From positions 54,329,898 to 54,393,897 of the forward strand of contig CM044869.1 in the NCBI GenBank assembly GCA_024500155.1: a stretch of DNA of 64,000 nt, written 5' to 3'. Below, in pieces: positions 47,203-58,923 of this stretch; the first letter of the stretch is position 1; the number at the start of each line of letters is the position of its first letter. The DNA is from Chenopodium formosanum. Its lineage: Eukaryota; Streptophyta; Magnoliopsida; Caryophyllales; Amaranthaceae. The notes under the pieces were generated by a model, which worked only from the letters and a program-made list of their open reading frames with translations, searched no databases and had not been told where the DNA came from. A program made the position numbers and the translations under genes.

Positions 47203-48051
47203 TGTTGGAAGTTCTTGATATAATGCTAGAGTGTTAGGAAAAAAATAAGAGAGAGAGAGAGAGAAAAACAATGGAAGGGGAAAAGTCCCACATTGATTGG
47301 GGAGGAAGGTTTTTCCTTGTTTTTATATTGTAGTGCTTTAGCACTACTTAGTTGAGTAAGTTGGAGGTGTGTGTTACTCCACACACACACACACGCGCGC
47401 GCGCGCGCCGAGCCGAGCCGGGCCGGGTCGGGTCGGGTCGGGCTCGGGCCTCGGGACTTGGGGTCTTGGGGAATGCGATGCGCGGGCGTGGGTCCTTGTT
47501 ATCTTTTTGGAGAAATTTTATTTCCTTTTTCTTGTTAACAGAATATTCCAAGTATCCGTTTTTGACTGTTGGGATTTTCTGACTGTTGTGGGAATTAATC
47601 AGCCATTAATCCCTTGATTTTAGCTGATTAATTCACTCCCTTGTTTCTTGCCTCGTTTGTTGACTGACTAGATTAATCTGGTCATCTTCTTGGCCAGGTT
47701 CTTCCCACCTTTTATGCTTCCCGTTTTTCCTCTTCACCCTATAAATATTCGGTGGTTTTCTCAGCCAAAACACAACACACAATCAGTCTACTCTCTTCTC
47801 TAAAATTATTTAAACACATGTTCTTCCTGTTCTGTTTTCTGGGCAAGTATTCTGAGTTCCAGTCGGGTTTGTGAGTGCACATAAACTCCGGCGCCGTGCT
47901 TATCCTGGAGGGCGACCGCAATTGTCTACTGCACCGGGAGGTAGCGCGGAATCGTCTTTTAGGTCAGTGGTTCTCCACGACGCGGCTATTGTCAGTTTGG
48001 TTCACGCATCAAGAGATAAGTTATTTCTGTTTATTGCTTATTAGTATAACA
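47203..48051 (+). repeat. Left LTR of the young Copia element
   Basis: Contains a GA repeat near 47250, a CA-then-CG repeat and GGGTC repeats at about 47380-47445, and a TATA box (TATAAATA) at 47740-47747 for the transcript start. Confidence 0.9.
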
Positions 48052-48066
48052 ATCTAAAAGACGATC

Positions 48067-50400
48067 ATGGCTTCCAAATTCCTTGTTCCTGATATGTCTA
48101 AACTAGAACCTCTTGATGGAAAGAATTATAAACGTTGGGCTGTTAGAATGCGTTTTTATTTGGAGCAGATTGATGTTGCATATGTTCTTGATGATATTGT
48201 TGAACCTGTTGATAAAGATGATTTGTCTGAATATGAGATTAAGTTTTTTAAGGATGATAGAACTTTAAAGAATATGATGAATTCTATGCTTATTAGTTCT
48301 GGGCTTCCTAATAACATGTGGGGGGAGGCTATTCTTTCTGCTTGTCATGTTTTGAACAGGGTTCCTCACAAGAAGCTTGACAAGACTCCATACGAAATAT
48401 GGAAAGGTCGAGCGCCAAACCTGAAATACTTGAAAGTGTGGGGGTGCCTAGCAAAAGTAGGCATACCTAGTTTCAAGAGGGATAAAATTGGTCCCAAAAC
48501 TGTTGATGCTATTTTTATTGGCTATGCTTATCAAAGTGCAGCTTATCGTTTCTTTGTTAAAGGTGCTAACAACTCTTATGCAGGTGGTCATATCATTGAA
48601 GCAAGAGATGCCGAGTTCTTTGAGAACATTTTTCCTTTGAAAATGTCTCCTTCTAATGATAGTGAATTGCATGCTAGTAGTTCTGTTAGTTTACCTATTG
48701 CTAATGCTCCTATTACTAACGATGATTCTGTTTTGGAGCCAAGGAGAAGCAAAAGGGCAAGAAAGGAAAATAGTTTTGGTCCTGATTTTATTACTTCTTA
48801 TTTATCTGAATCTTCCTTAATTGATGATGATTTTGTGCATATTTTTGTTTTGGAAGATGATCCAAGAACCTATGATGAGGCAATGAGGTCAGTTGATGCT
48901 GTTTTTTGGAAAGAAGCAATTGATAGTGAATTACAATCAATTCTCAATAATAACACTTGGGAATTGGTTGAACTTCCTAGAGGTTGTAAGCCCATTACTT
49001 GTAAATGGATCTTTCGGAAAAAATTAAAGGCCGATGGATCCATAGACAAGTATAAGGCAAGGATAGTGGTAAGGGGTTTTACTCAAAAGTTTGGCATTGA
49101 TTATTTTGATACTTACTCCCCTGTTACTAAAATTGCAACCATTAGGACTTTAATTGCTCTTGCTTGCATTTTTGGTCTTGTTGTTCATCAAATGGATGTC
49201 AAAACTGCTTTTTTGAATGGTGACTTGGATGAGGAGATTTACATGGTCCAACCTGAAGGGTTCGTTGTTCCAGGACAAGAGGAGAAGGTTTGTAAGTTAG
49301 TCAAGGCATTGTATGGGCTTAAACAAGCTCCAAAGCAATGGCATGACAAATTCGATAAGACTATGACTGGTAATGGTTTTCATGTTAATGAAGGTGACTC
49401 TTGTGTTTATTTTAAGCATGATAGTCATGGTTGTGTAATTATTTGTCTTTATGTGGATGATATGTTGATTTTTGGGACTGACTTGGATCGTGTAAATGAG
49501 ACAAAACAGTTTTTGAGTTCGAACTTTGAAATGAAAGACATGGGTGAGGCAGATGTGATTTTGGGAGTAAAAATCAAAAGGACTCCAAATGGCATCTGTC
49601 TTAATCAGTCACACTATGTTGAAAAAATTCTTAAAAAGTTTGACTCATTTAATGTCGATCCAGTTAAGACTCCCTATGACCCAAGTTTCCACTTAAAGAA
49701 AAATAATGGTAATCCAGTTAATCAGTCTGAATATGCTAGAATTATTGGTAGTGTTATGTTTCTTATGAACTACACTAGACCTGACATTGCTTATTCTGTT
49801 AGTAGGTTGAGCAGGTACACTCATAATCCAAGCAGTGATCATTGGATTGCTCTAAGGAGGTTGCTTAGGTACCTTAAGGGTACTATGGATTGGGGTTTGC
49901 ACTACTCCAAATTTCCTGGAGTTTTGGAGGGTTTTTGTGATGCCAACTGGGTATCCGATAATGATGAAGTTAACTCCACTAGTGGCTATGTCTTCACCCT
50001 TGGGGGTGGAGCCGTATCCTGGAAATCTTGTAAGCAATCTTGTACTGCTATGTCTACTATGGAATCTGAGTTTATTGCTCTTGAATTGGCAGGTCATGAG
50101 GCAGAATGGTTGAGGAACATGCTTGCAGATATTCCACTGTGGGGGAAGCCAGCTCCTTCAGTTGCACTTCATTGTGATTCGCAAGCTGCTATTGCTGTTG
50201 CACACAACCATGCCTATAATGGGAAGAAGAGACACATCCGTCTGAGGCATAAAGCCGTCAGAAATTTGTTGTCTGAAGGGGTGATATCACTGGACTATGT
50301 AAAGTCCGAAAAGAACATTGCGGATCCGTTAACTAAAGGCCTATGTAAAAAGCTAGTTTTGGAAACATCGGAAGAGATGGGGCTAAAGCCCGTTGTATGA
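48067..50400 (+). CDS. Copia gag-pol polyprotein with gag fused to integrase C-terminus
   Basis: An uninterrupted frame of 777 residues. Residues 1-60 are the N-terminal part of Copia gag (LDGKNYKRWAVRMRFYL). At about residue 60-68 (genomic about 48246-48270) the sequence passes in frame into the end of the integrase (GLPNNMWGEAILSACHVLNR). The rest of gag, its zinc knuckle, the protease and the integrase DDE core are missing. The reverse transcriptase is complete, with KARIVVRGFTQ, QMDVKTAFLNG, ALYGLKQAP and YVDD at 462-465. RNase H follows, with HCDSQAA around D704 and the terminal DPLTKGL. The product could not build particles or integrate alone, so movement would need another element's proteins. 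The open frame and young LTRs suggest the deleted form itself moved. Confidence 0.9.
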   Translation: MASKFLVPDMSKLEPLDGKNYKRWAVRMRFYLEQIDVAYVLDDIVEPVDKDDLSEYEIKFFKDDRTLKNMMNSMLISSGLPNNMWGEAILSACHVLNRVPHKKLDKTPYEIWKGRAPNLKYLKVWGCLAKVGIPSFKRDKIGPKTVDAIFIGYAYQSAAYRFFVKGANNSYAGGHIIEARDAEFFENIFPLKMSPSNDSELHASSSVSLPIANAPITNDDSVLEPRRSKRARKENSFGPDFITSYLSESSLIDDDFVHIFVLEDDPRTYDEAMRSVDAVFWKEAIDSELQSILNNNTWELVELPRGCKPITCKWIFRKKLKADGSIDKYKARIVVRGFTQKFGIDYFDTYSPVTKIATIRTLIALACIFGLVVHQMDVKTAFLNGDLDEEIYMVQPEGFVVPGQEEKVCKLVKALYGLKQAPKQWHDKFDKTMTGNGFHVNEGDSCVYFKHDSHGCVIICLYVDDMLIFGTDLDRVNETKQFLSSNFEMKDMGEADVILGVKIKRTPNGICLNQSHYVEKILKKFDSFNVDPVKTPYDPSFHLKKNNGNPVNQSEYARIIGSVMFLMNYTRPDIAYSVSRLSRYTHNPSSDHWIALRRLLRYLKGTMDWGLHYSKFPGVLEGFCDANWVSDNDEVNSTSGYVFTLGGGAVSWKSCKQSCTAMSTMESEFIALELAGHEAEWLRNMLADIPLWGKPAPSVALHCDSQAAIAVAHNHAYNGKKRHIRLRHKAVRNLLSEGVISLDYVKSEKNIADPLTKGLCKKLVLETSEEMGLKPVV

Positions 50401-50957
50401 ATTGTGAAATAATGAACTCCTACTCACTATGAGTTCAAAGGGGAACGTTATGTAATAATTCGGAAGCACATTTTTATATTATTTGTCCATCTCTAGATGT
50501 TTGTTTTGTGCTTAGCTACATATGAGAAAGAGGATGAGCATACGGCTCTTAATGAACCCATATCCATATTTTTGGAGGTGTGTTGTAGCTCACACTTGAT
50601 GGAGTTCACCTACTTAGGTGTGGAAGTGTGGCCGCTTCCTATGAGTATTTCGTGGGCTTATACTCTAGAGCACCTATGAGCATCCAGGCTGGACGTATGG
50701 CCAGTATAATGCGTCACCTTTATTCGCGGAATTTCAGAATATTATACATGTTCAATTGTGTGGCTCAAAGTGACGGGTCCCTAACTCCCTATTGAGTTCA
50801 AGACGAAGGTCACTTGGTAGGTGAGGGATCATAGTTTGATGTCCACTATGTGTTAATTCAAGTCGCGAGACATTGACACTTATGCAATTGTTTTGTTTTG
50901 CCCAGAATTCATTTTTTTTTCTTTCATTCTTTTCATATCTTCGAACCTGTGGGGGAT

Positions 50958-51796
50958 TGTTGGAAGTTCTTGATATAATGCTAGAGTGTTAGGAAAAAAA
51001 TAAGAGAGAGAGAGAGAGAAAAACAATGGAAGGGGAAAAGTCCCACATTGATTGGGGAGGAAGGTTTTTCCTTGTTTTTATATTGTAGTGCTTTAGCACT
51101 ACTTAGTTGAGTAAGTTGGAGGTGTGTGTTACTCCACACACACACACACGCGCGCGCGCGCGCCGAGCCGAGCCGGGTCGGGTCGGGCTCGGGCCTCGGG
51201 ACTTGGGGTCTTGGGGAATGCGATGCGCGGGCGTGGGTCCTTGTTATCTTTTTGGAGAAATTTTATTTCCTTTTTCTTGTTAACAGAATATTCCAAGTAT
51301 CCGTTTTTGACTGTTGGGATTTTCTGACTGTTGTGGGAATTAATCAGCCATTAATCCCTTGATTTTAGCTGATTAATTCACTCCCTTGTTTCTTGCCTCG
51401 TTTGTTGACTGACTAGATTAATCTGGTCATCTTCTTGGCCAGGTTCTTCCCACCTTTTATGCTTCCCGTTTTTCCTCTTCACCCTATAAATATTCGGTGG
51501 TTTTCTCAGCCAAAACACAACACACAATCAGTCTACTCTCTTCTCTAAAATTATTTAAACACATGTTCTTCCTGTTCTGTTTTCTGGGCAAGTATTCTGA
51601 GTTCCAGTCGGGTTTGTGAGTGCACATAAACTCCGGCGCCGTGCTTATCCTGGAGGGCGACCGCAATTGTCTACTGCACCGGGAGGTAGCGCGGAATCGT
51701 CTTTTAGGTCAGTGGTTCTCCACGACGCGGCTATTGTCAGTTTGGTTCACGCATCAAGAGATAAGTTATTTCTGTTTATTGCTTATTAGTATAACA
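50958..51796 (+). repeat. Right LTR of the young Copia element
   Basis: Matches the left LTR except for a 10-bp shorter GGGTC repeat; TATA box at 51485-51492. Confidence 0.9.
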
Positions 51797-51921
51797 ATAT
51801 GTAAAGTAGCATAGTAGTGAGCTACTCGTAATAAACAAGTACGAAGTATGTATAGTGGAAGTAGAGTATTAAATTTGTGATCAAGTTTGTCAAAAAAAAA
51901 AAAAAATTGTTATTGAGTCTA

Positions 51922-52359
51922 GGATTTTTTGTAAAAAACTACCTTTTATAATCCATTTTTTGCGAAAAACTACCCTAAAAACGAAATGTTGTAATTAACT
52001 ACCTTATAAAACACAAAATGTTGTAATTGACTACCTCCCACCGGAAAGTCAAGTTTGACTTTATTTTTCCGGCGTCGACTTGGTCACGTGAGGGTCACGT
52101 GACCCTTAATGACATAATTTTCCCATTTCCCATTTCGAGAATTTGGGGAAAAAAGTGGAAAAATCATGTCATTAAGGGTCACGTGACCCTCACGTGACTA
52201 AGTCAACGCCGGAAAAATAAAGTCAAACCTGACTTTCCGATGGGTGGTAGTCAATTACAACATTTTGGGTTTTATAAGGTAGTTAATTATAACATTTCGT
52301 TTTCGTGGTAGTTTCTCGCAAAAAATGATTTATAAAAGGTAGTTTTTTACAAAAAAATC
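51922..52359. mobile_element. Mutator-type foldback MITE carrying four G-boxes
   Basis: The whole 438 bp folds into one hairpin with arms of about 200 bp. The left arm starts GGATTTTTTGTAAAAAACTA and the right arm is its complement. A 9-bp target duplication TTGAGTCTA is at 51913-51921 and 52360-52368. Each arm holds two CACGTG motifs (52085, 52096, 52190 and 52201). It has no coding capacity. Confidence 0.9.
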
Positions 52360-52676
52360 TTGAGTCTATGTAGTATTAGTATGTGTACCGGTTGATATAC
52401 TATGTACAATGTACGAGTAAAGTAGAATTGTCCACGAACTCAATAGTGGAGGAAATGAGAAATCATTCAATTTCCTAGTTGCAAATTGCGAATTCAAACG
52501 ATGGTGCGCGCATTATAAGCCTTTAATATAATATTGCCATATGCTTTGTCCACATTTGATTTGGCATATTCTTGTTTGGCTGAACCCATAGTTTTTTCCT
52601 AGTTTTTCTTTGAGGCATGGCTGAACACCTGAACCCATAGCTTACAATTACATTTAGTATTGTAATTGTCAGATAA

Positions 52677-53908
52677 TATAAAACTCATTGATTAGAGTGA
52701 TTTCCATTGATCAATATTTATAGGGTTACAATGAGAAACCTAATCATATTAGGTAACTATAAGATATGTATAGATATTAAAGATGATCTTATACAAAATA
52801 TATCCTAAACCTAGGATGAGAATATTCTATGGATATTCACTATCACACCCCTGCAGCCGGAGCGAGAGAAAATCGGATGTCAGATTGGATCTGAATCACG
52901 CATCGAACAGTAAGGATAGTATAGTAACCCATGATCAAAAGAGAAGTAGTAGACATGTGCAGGGGATGATGATGAGAAGCAACAACCACGACCTACGTAT
53001 AGTAGAGATATGCGCTTTTAGGGCGGAGGAGAAGTAGAAGAGTCACGCATATACTTGGGTCAAGTTGCAGATCCAGAGAAGAATAAGCTAAGGGATCAAA
53101 CCATCATCGGGGAGAAAACGCTACACTACTACGTGAAATCCCAGTTGAAGAAAAACAAATAAAATTGCGTAAGAAAAGATTAAATTCTCCGCTTGAAGTT
53201 AATCAATTCTCAAAAGAGAAATCAGGTAGCAAGAATTAATACTCCATAAAGATTCCAAGTGTTGCAATAATAAGAGGAGCCAACTTGATAGCAAAAGATA
53301 TGTGCAAAAGTTGACCTTATTCTGATATACCACCACCAAAACAAAATCTATGTGATTATGTGTAGAAAAACCAATAGGGCAATGTAAGAATCATTGTTGG
53401 ACATGGGGAGGTGGAAATAGAGTGCGGCACATGGAGTAGGTTGGCAGATGTGGTTACTGCCAGCAGTGGGAGACAGTAGTGTATGCGATTGCCACCAATG
53501 ATGGAGGCGGCTTTCAAGGTTGCAACTGTTGGTGGGAGGCGCAAGGTTACATAAAGATTCTAAAAAAAAAAAACTTTGAGAAAAGAAAAGAAAAAAAAAA
53601 CTATATGTGTGTGTTTGCGGAAGCATAAAATTTTTGTGTATATCCCGCCGGTGGGTTTAATTTCTAACCTACCGGCAGGATGAGAATTTTTGTATATGAT
53701 CCCAAGATCTCACCTAAGCTGTGACACCATGTCAGATAATATAAAACTCATTGATTAGAGTGATTTCCATCGATCAATATTTATAGGGTTACAATGAGAA
53801 AACTAATCATATTAGGTAACTATAAGATATGTACATATATCAAAGATAATCCAATACAAAATATATCCTAAACCTAGGATGAGAATATTCTATGGATATT
53901 CTCTATCA
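52677..53908 (-). mobile_element. Small LTR element (TRIM-like), 1.2 kb
   Basis: LTRs at 52677-52845 and 53730-53908 start TGTCAGATAATATAAAAC and end CTATCA. A target duplication GTAAT is at 52672-52676 and 53909-53913. On the - strand a primer-site-like TGGTGTCACAGC lies next to the LTR starting at 53729, and a purine tract GCAGGGGTG lies at the other end. The 884-bp interior has no recognisable retroelement gene. The LTRs differ by several substitutions and about 10 bp in length, so it is older than the Copia at 47203. Confidence 0.85.
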
Positions 53909-53913
53909 GTAAT

Positions 53914-54751
53914 TGACATAAAAATTGTACTGTGATCTCGCAAAAAACAAAATGGTGGTTGGCTAAGCCAGGCCATATTTCATGATTCAAGCAAGATTGT
54001 TGAACCGTATTCTTTCCAAACAACGTAACACATGTACATGTTCTACATTAAAAAACATCTAAAAGAGGTGAAAGTTAAACACTTTAAAAGGCCAATAAAG
54101 TTAGGAGTTATTATATTTGTCCTATTGCTATATGATTTTGGGATGAAACCTCTTTGAACCTATAGAGTATACACTTTAATTCTAGATGACATGCGTGGTT
54201 CAAACCTGTTTTTAATGTGATCTAAGGGGTTACCTCTCTTATAGCAATATGGTTTTTGGATGAAATTAAACCTCCTTACCTTAAACTTGTAGAATGAACT
54301 CTCTCTTAAATGACGGGTGCGGCCCAGTCCTGTATTTGACAAAGATCCAAAAAAGCCATCTTGTATAGTTTCTTAATATATATTATATGATTTCCTTCTT
54401 AAGAAAAATTGAAGAAGTATTAAATTATCAAATTATAATAATGCATGTAATTTGATTAACTTATAGAAACTGATATTAGCATCACCTTTTTTTTTTTTTT
54501 TTTTGACACAACATCACCTTATTAGAAAGAAGTCAGTGCATGAAAATATGAGACAGTGATTTTAAGGGGTTTATAATAATATTGGTAGGGAGTAATTTTC
54601 TTTAGGTACAGACGTACAGTTACCCTCTTGCTTTGACAAGTAATGTTAATTTCTTATTCCTAAAATGTGTCAATTAGTCGTACAGTTAATTTAATTGACA
54701 ATTATTAAGAAACAAATTTCTTTTCTTTTTTCAAAAAAAGAAATTAGTTTG
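53914..54751. other. Intergenic, no gene seen
   Basis: AT-rich, with a T18 run near 54490. Two related blocks near 54125-54175 and 54236-54300 (with GGATGAAA and ACCTC) look like a degenerate duplication. No coding exon was recognised. Confidence 0.4.
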
Positions 54752-54947
54752 CCTATTGACAAAATATGATCGTATAATTCTCTGTATAATTCTCATTAAT
54801 CACAATGGCCACATACAATGTTTATATATTAGGTATACTTGGAGGGCAAGACCAAATAACCTAAAATAGCTCACAATATTCTCTAGGATATATTTTCACA
54901 ATATTAACAATTATCTTGTTTCCTGAAATATATCCTAATACACCCCC

Positions 54948-55439
54948 TCAAGTTGGAGCATACGGGTCACAAATGCCCAACTTGCGAAGTAGAAACTTGA
55001 ATTTAGCTTTTCCCAAAGCTTTTGTAAAAATGTCAGCCAGCTGAACCGTCGTAGGAACATACGAGGGTATAATCGTCCCATCTGTAATTGCATCCCGAAC
55101 AAAATGACAATCTGACTCAATGTGTTTTGTTCGTTCATGAAACACTGGATTCTGCGCAATGTATAACGCAGACTGACTATCACAATAAAGGTGCATCCCA
55201 TTCTCATGCCCAACACCTAAGTCACCAAGTAGTCGCTTCAACCACTTCAATTCACAAGTCGTTGCATTCATACAGCGATATTCTGCTTCCGATGAAGTAG
55301 GCTGCTTCTTGGTTTTCCATGACACTGGAGACAAACCAAGAAGCACAAACCAACCACTCAAGGATCGTCTGGGGAGAGGACAACCTGCCCAATCTGAATC
55401 ACACCAACCTTCCAATTGTAAAGCACTATCAGATCTCAA
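54948..55439 (-). pseudogene. Copia RNase H part of pol, out of frame
   Basis: 163 residues with the RNase H landmarks WCDSDWAGC, SEAEYRCM, HLYCDSQSALYIA and a C-terminal ADIFTKALG. A one-base loss near 55437 separates it from the upstream reverse transcriptase frame; the sequence before the break matches the usual Copia linker to RNase H. Confidence 0.88.
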
Positions 55440-56887
55440 TAAAATTCCCTGTCCGGACTCTTCTTTAAATATCTAACAACTCGCAGAGCTGCTTCCCAAT
55501 GATCAATCCTGGGATTTTGCATAAACTGTGATAAAATGTGTACAGAATATGCTAAATCAGGTCTCGTAACAGACAAATAAATCAGTCGACCTATGAGGCG
55601 ACGATATTTCGCAATATCGTGAAAGTACTCTCCCTGAGATAGTGCTAACTTGTGATTTTGTTCCATAGGGAACTCTGCAGGCATAGCATCAAGTAAACCT
55701 GCTTCAGTAATAATATCCAGTGCATACTTCCTCTGGTAAATAAAAAATCCCTGTTTATTTCGGGCTACCTCTAGCCCCAAAAAATATTTCAACACTCCAA
55801 GATCTTTCATCTTGAAACAATCTCCCATATATGATTTAAAACTGAGCATAGCATTTTTATCGTTGCCTGCAACAATTAAATCATCGACGTATACTAACAC
55901 ATTAAGCTGCATTTTACCCTTTGTCAGAGTAAACAAAGAATAATCATAATATGACTGTTTAAAGCCATAAGTTTTCAAAGCTGTAGTAAGCTTTGCAAAC
56001 CAACATCGAGGAGCTTGTTTAAGCCCGTACAACGATTTCTGCATCCTGCAAACTTTGTCAGAATTATCTTTCTCAAAACCAGGAGGAATTTTCATATATA
56101 CCTCTTCTTCCAAATCACCATGAAGAAATGCATTATGAACGTCCATTTGATAAACTTCCCAATTTTTCACTGCCGCTACTGCAAGAAAGGTTCGAACAGT
56201 CACCATTTTTGCTACCGGAGCAAATGTCTCATTGTAGTCTATTCCTTCAACCTGATGATTGCCAAAGATGACTAATCTCACTTTTAATCTGATCAAATTC
56301 CCATGCTCATCATATTTTTCTTTGTAAACCCACTTGCTTCCAAGTGCCTTTTTACCCGGTGGTAGTTTCTCTAGCACCCAAGTACCCTGCTCTTCTAGAG
56401 CCTGGATCTCATCCGCCATTGCTTTCCTCCAACCCTCGTGTTTCATAGCCTCCTTGAAACTTTTGGGTTCATTTCCTCCTGTAATGGCAGCAATATATGT
56501 TCTATGCTTCACTGAAAAACGGTGAGAATCAATAAAATGTGTTATAGGGTAAACAATACCTGAGGAAAATGATGTCGCAGGTGAACTCTGAGATGATGTA
56601 GATGGACTTATATTTCGGATCGTGTGTGTCACATAGTCACGGTGCTTCACATTCAGAAATTTCTGTCTCATGCCTTTACCCAAGGCCTCATGCCCAATTG
56701 GTTGCTCGGGAATTGCTGTAATATGTTCACCCTCTTGCTGCACACTTTGCCCCCCCTCAAGAGACATGTGTTCACTCGTGTGCTGTCCAGAAGCCAAGAT
56801 AGAGGAGCTGTCATTCTGCTCCGCGGGCTGGTCGCGGTGTGTGGGCTCTTGTCGTGGCCTGCCTGCGATGTCTCCTGCTGCCCCCAT
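55436..56887 (-). pseudogene. Copia reverse transcriptase part of pol
   Basis: 483 residues. After a variable hinge come GTWVLEKLPPGKKALGSKWV, YQMDVHNAFLHGDLEEEVYM, SLYGLKQAPRCW and YVDDLIVAG, the full set of Copia reverse transcriptase motifs. It ends at a frameshift before RNase H and begins at another break after integrase, in a duplicated GC-rich hinge. Confidence 0.9.
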
Positions 56888-56990
56888 TTCAGCGCACCCA
56901 GCAGAGGCAGGCTCCTCCGCGGGCTGGTCGCGGTGTGGGGTCTTGCCGCGGCCTACCTGCGGTGCCCCCTGCTGCCCCTATTTCACCTTC
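56815..56990. repeat. GC-rich tandem duplication in the Copia hinge
   Basis: A unit of about 85 bp containing CTCCGCGGGCTGGTCGCGGT and ending CTGCTGCCCC occurs twice (from about 56818 and 56916), with substitutions and one short indel. It encodes the same Gly/Arg/Pro-rich hinge twice, in different frames. Confidence 0.8.
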
Positions 56991-58463
56991 CACACAAACA
57001 TACTCCTCCCCCACGCAGCTTGTATCCATACACCACTCATCATCACTCACACATCCAACATCACAAGACACATTCTTTGACACCGAATTGTTATGCCCAC
57101 TAGTATTAAGGTACGGAAATTCACTCTCATTAAAAATCACATCCCTTGAAACAAATATTTTCCGTGTCTCCAAATCATACACCTTCCACCCCTTTTTCCC
57201 GAAAGGATAACCGAGGAATACACATTTTCTACTTCCACTAGCAAATTTGTCACCCTTACTTCTCTGATTGTAAGCATAACATAAACACCCAAACACCCGA
57301 ATATACTCATATGAAGGTTGTTTGTCAAATAAAATATCACAAGGGGTTTTATAATCTAGTAAACGAGATGGTGTTCTATTAATCAAATGACAAGCAGCTT
57401 GGACACACTCCCCCCAAAATTTGAGAGGCAAATTTGCTTGAAACCGCAAGGCTCTAGCAACATTCAAGATATGTTGATGTTTTCTCTCAACACGCCCATT
57501 TTGTTGGGGCGTGCCTACACATGAGGTCTCAAAATATATCCCATTTGTAAAAAAATATTCCTTCAAAGAACTAAACTCCGTACCATTATCACTGCGAACA
57601 ACTTTAATTTCTTGAGAAAATTGTCGTTTCACAATAGCCACAAAATTATAAAACATGTATTCAACTTCCATTTTATTCCTTATTAAATAAGTCCACACAC
57701 CCCTAGAATAATCATCGACAATGGTTAAAAAATAATGAGCACCACAAGATGATGGAGTTTTATAAGGACCCCATAAATCTAAGTGTACTAGTTCAAAAAC
57801 CCGACTAGCTGTATTTTGACTCAAAGGAAAACTACTCCTATGTTGTTTTGCCCGAGGACACACATCACATGATTTAAATTTATTACTACTACGACTCACA
57901 AATGGAAGTTGTTGTAGTACTTTTGTCGAAGGATGCCCCAAATGTTTATGCCACAACTCTGTCGAATGATCCCCATCTATCTTTAAAGTCTTCACCGTAG
58001 GAAAACCCCGGAAATAATAAAGTCCATCTACTCGTTCACCTGCTCCAATCACCTTCCTCATCGCTAGGTCCTGTATAACACAAAGGTTGTTAGTAAATTG
58101 CATGACACAATTTGAGTCATCACACAATTGAGTCGCCGAAATTAAATTACAATTCAATTGCGGGACATAAAGAACATTCTCAATAGTCAAACCCCCTTGC
58201 AAAATCACTGATCCAATTTTGTTAGCATTGGCATATTTTCCATCCGACAATCCCACCGGACAATTTTGAACATTAGAAACATTCGTCAACAAAGATAACT
58301 CGCAAGTGACATGATTTGATGCCCCGGTATCAATGATCCAACCCGGGTCATGGTTACTATTAGTCTTGGATTTAAGACCATTTAGATGACTAAGAAGCTG
58401 CTGATATTGATCAGAAGAAAGGCCCACAAAACGTTGCTCACCACGGCCAGCCGTCACACTCAC
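56889..58463 (-). pseudogene. Copia protease and integrase part of pol
   Basis: 524 residues. The protease motif DTGAS starts at D45. Then come the pre-integrase zinc region (HKHLGHPS, CDVCPRAKQ) and the integrase core with LDLWGPYKT, SDNGTEF and GTPQQNGRVERKH. The C-terminal WGECVQAACHLINRTPS block follows. The N-terminus holds only about 40 residues of gag-like or linker sequence. The frame leaves pol in the duplicated hinge near 56890. Confidence 0.9.
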
Positions 58464-58923
58464 AATGTAATGTCACGAAATTGATACAATTAATTTCACA
58501 AGTCCTCACAAATAAAAGAATTAATCTCACAATTCCTCACAAATAAAGGAATTAATCTCACAATTCCTCACAAAATTTGTGAACCCCACAAACTCACGAA
58601 CCTCACAAATTTGTGTATGTATAAATCTCAAAGCAGTGAACCCTCACTTACACTCTAATTGTGCGTGAACAATGAATGTTGCGAACATAATATAAAAAAA
58701 TTAATTTTGGATCTCACTCAGGCTCTTGATACCATGACAAAATATGATCGTATAATTCTCTGTATAATTCTCATTAATCACAATGGCCACATACAATATT
58801 TATATATTAGGTATACTTGGAGGGCAAGACCAAATAACCTAAAATAGCTCACAATATTCTCTATGATATATTTTCACAATATTAACAATTATCTTGTTTC
58901 CTGAAATATATCCCAATACCTAT

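Larger units (their letters stand above)
47203..51796 (+). mobile_element. Young Copia retrotransposon with an internal deletion
   Basis: LTRs at 47203-48051 (849 bp) and 50958-51796 (839 bp) start TGTTGGAAG and end TATAACA. The only difference noticed is 10 bp of the GGGTC-type repeat. A target duplication ATATG is at 47198-47202 and 51797-51801. A purine tract ending GTGGGGGAT precedes the right LTR. Near-identity of the LTRs points to very recent insertion. The interior holds one open frame (48067-50400). No tRNA-Met primer site was recognised after the left LTR. The insertion lies just 3' of defensin copy 3. Confidence 0.93.
54757..58918 (-). mobile_element. Copia retrotransposon, frameshifted, gag mostly lost
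   Basis: LTRs at 54757-54940 and 58735-58918 are 184 bp each and differ at about three positions by eye. They start TGACAAAATATGATCG on the + strand. A target duplication CCTAT is at 54752-54756 and 58919-58923. Read on the - strand, the primer site TGGTATCAAGAGCC is next to 58734 and the purine tract TTGAGGGGGTG is near 54945. Only about 270 bp separate the primer site from the protease region, so most of gag is deleted. Pol is broken into three frames. Confidence 0.92.

Noticed and set aside
56624..57210. Three overlapping + strand frames up to 159 residues
   Set aside because: They lie antisense to the Copia hinge and reverse transcriptase start and arise from its GC-rich duplication.
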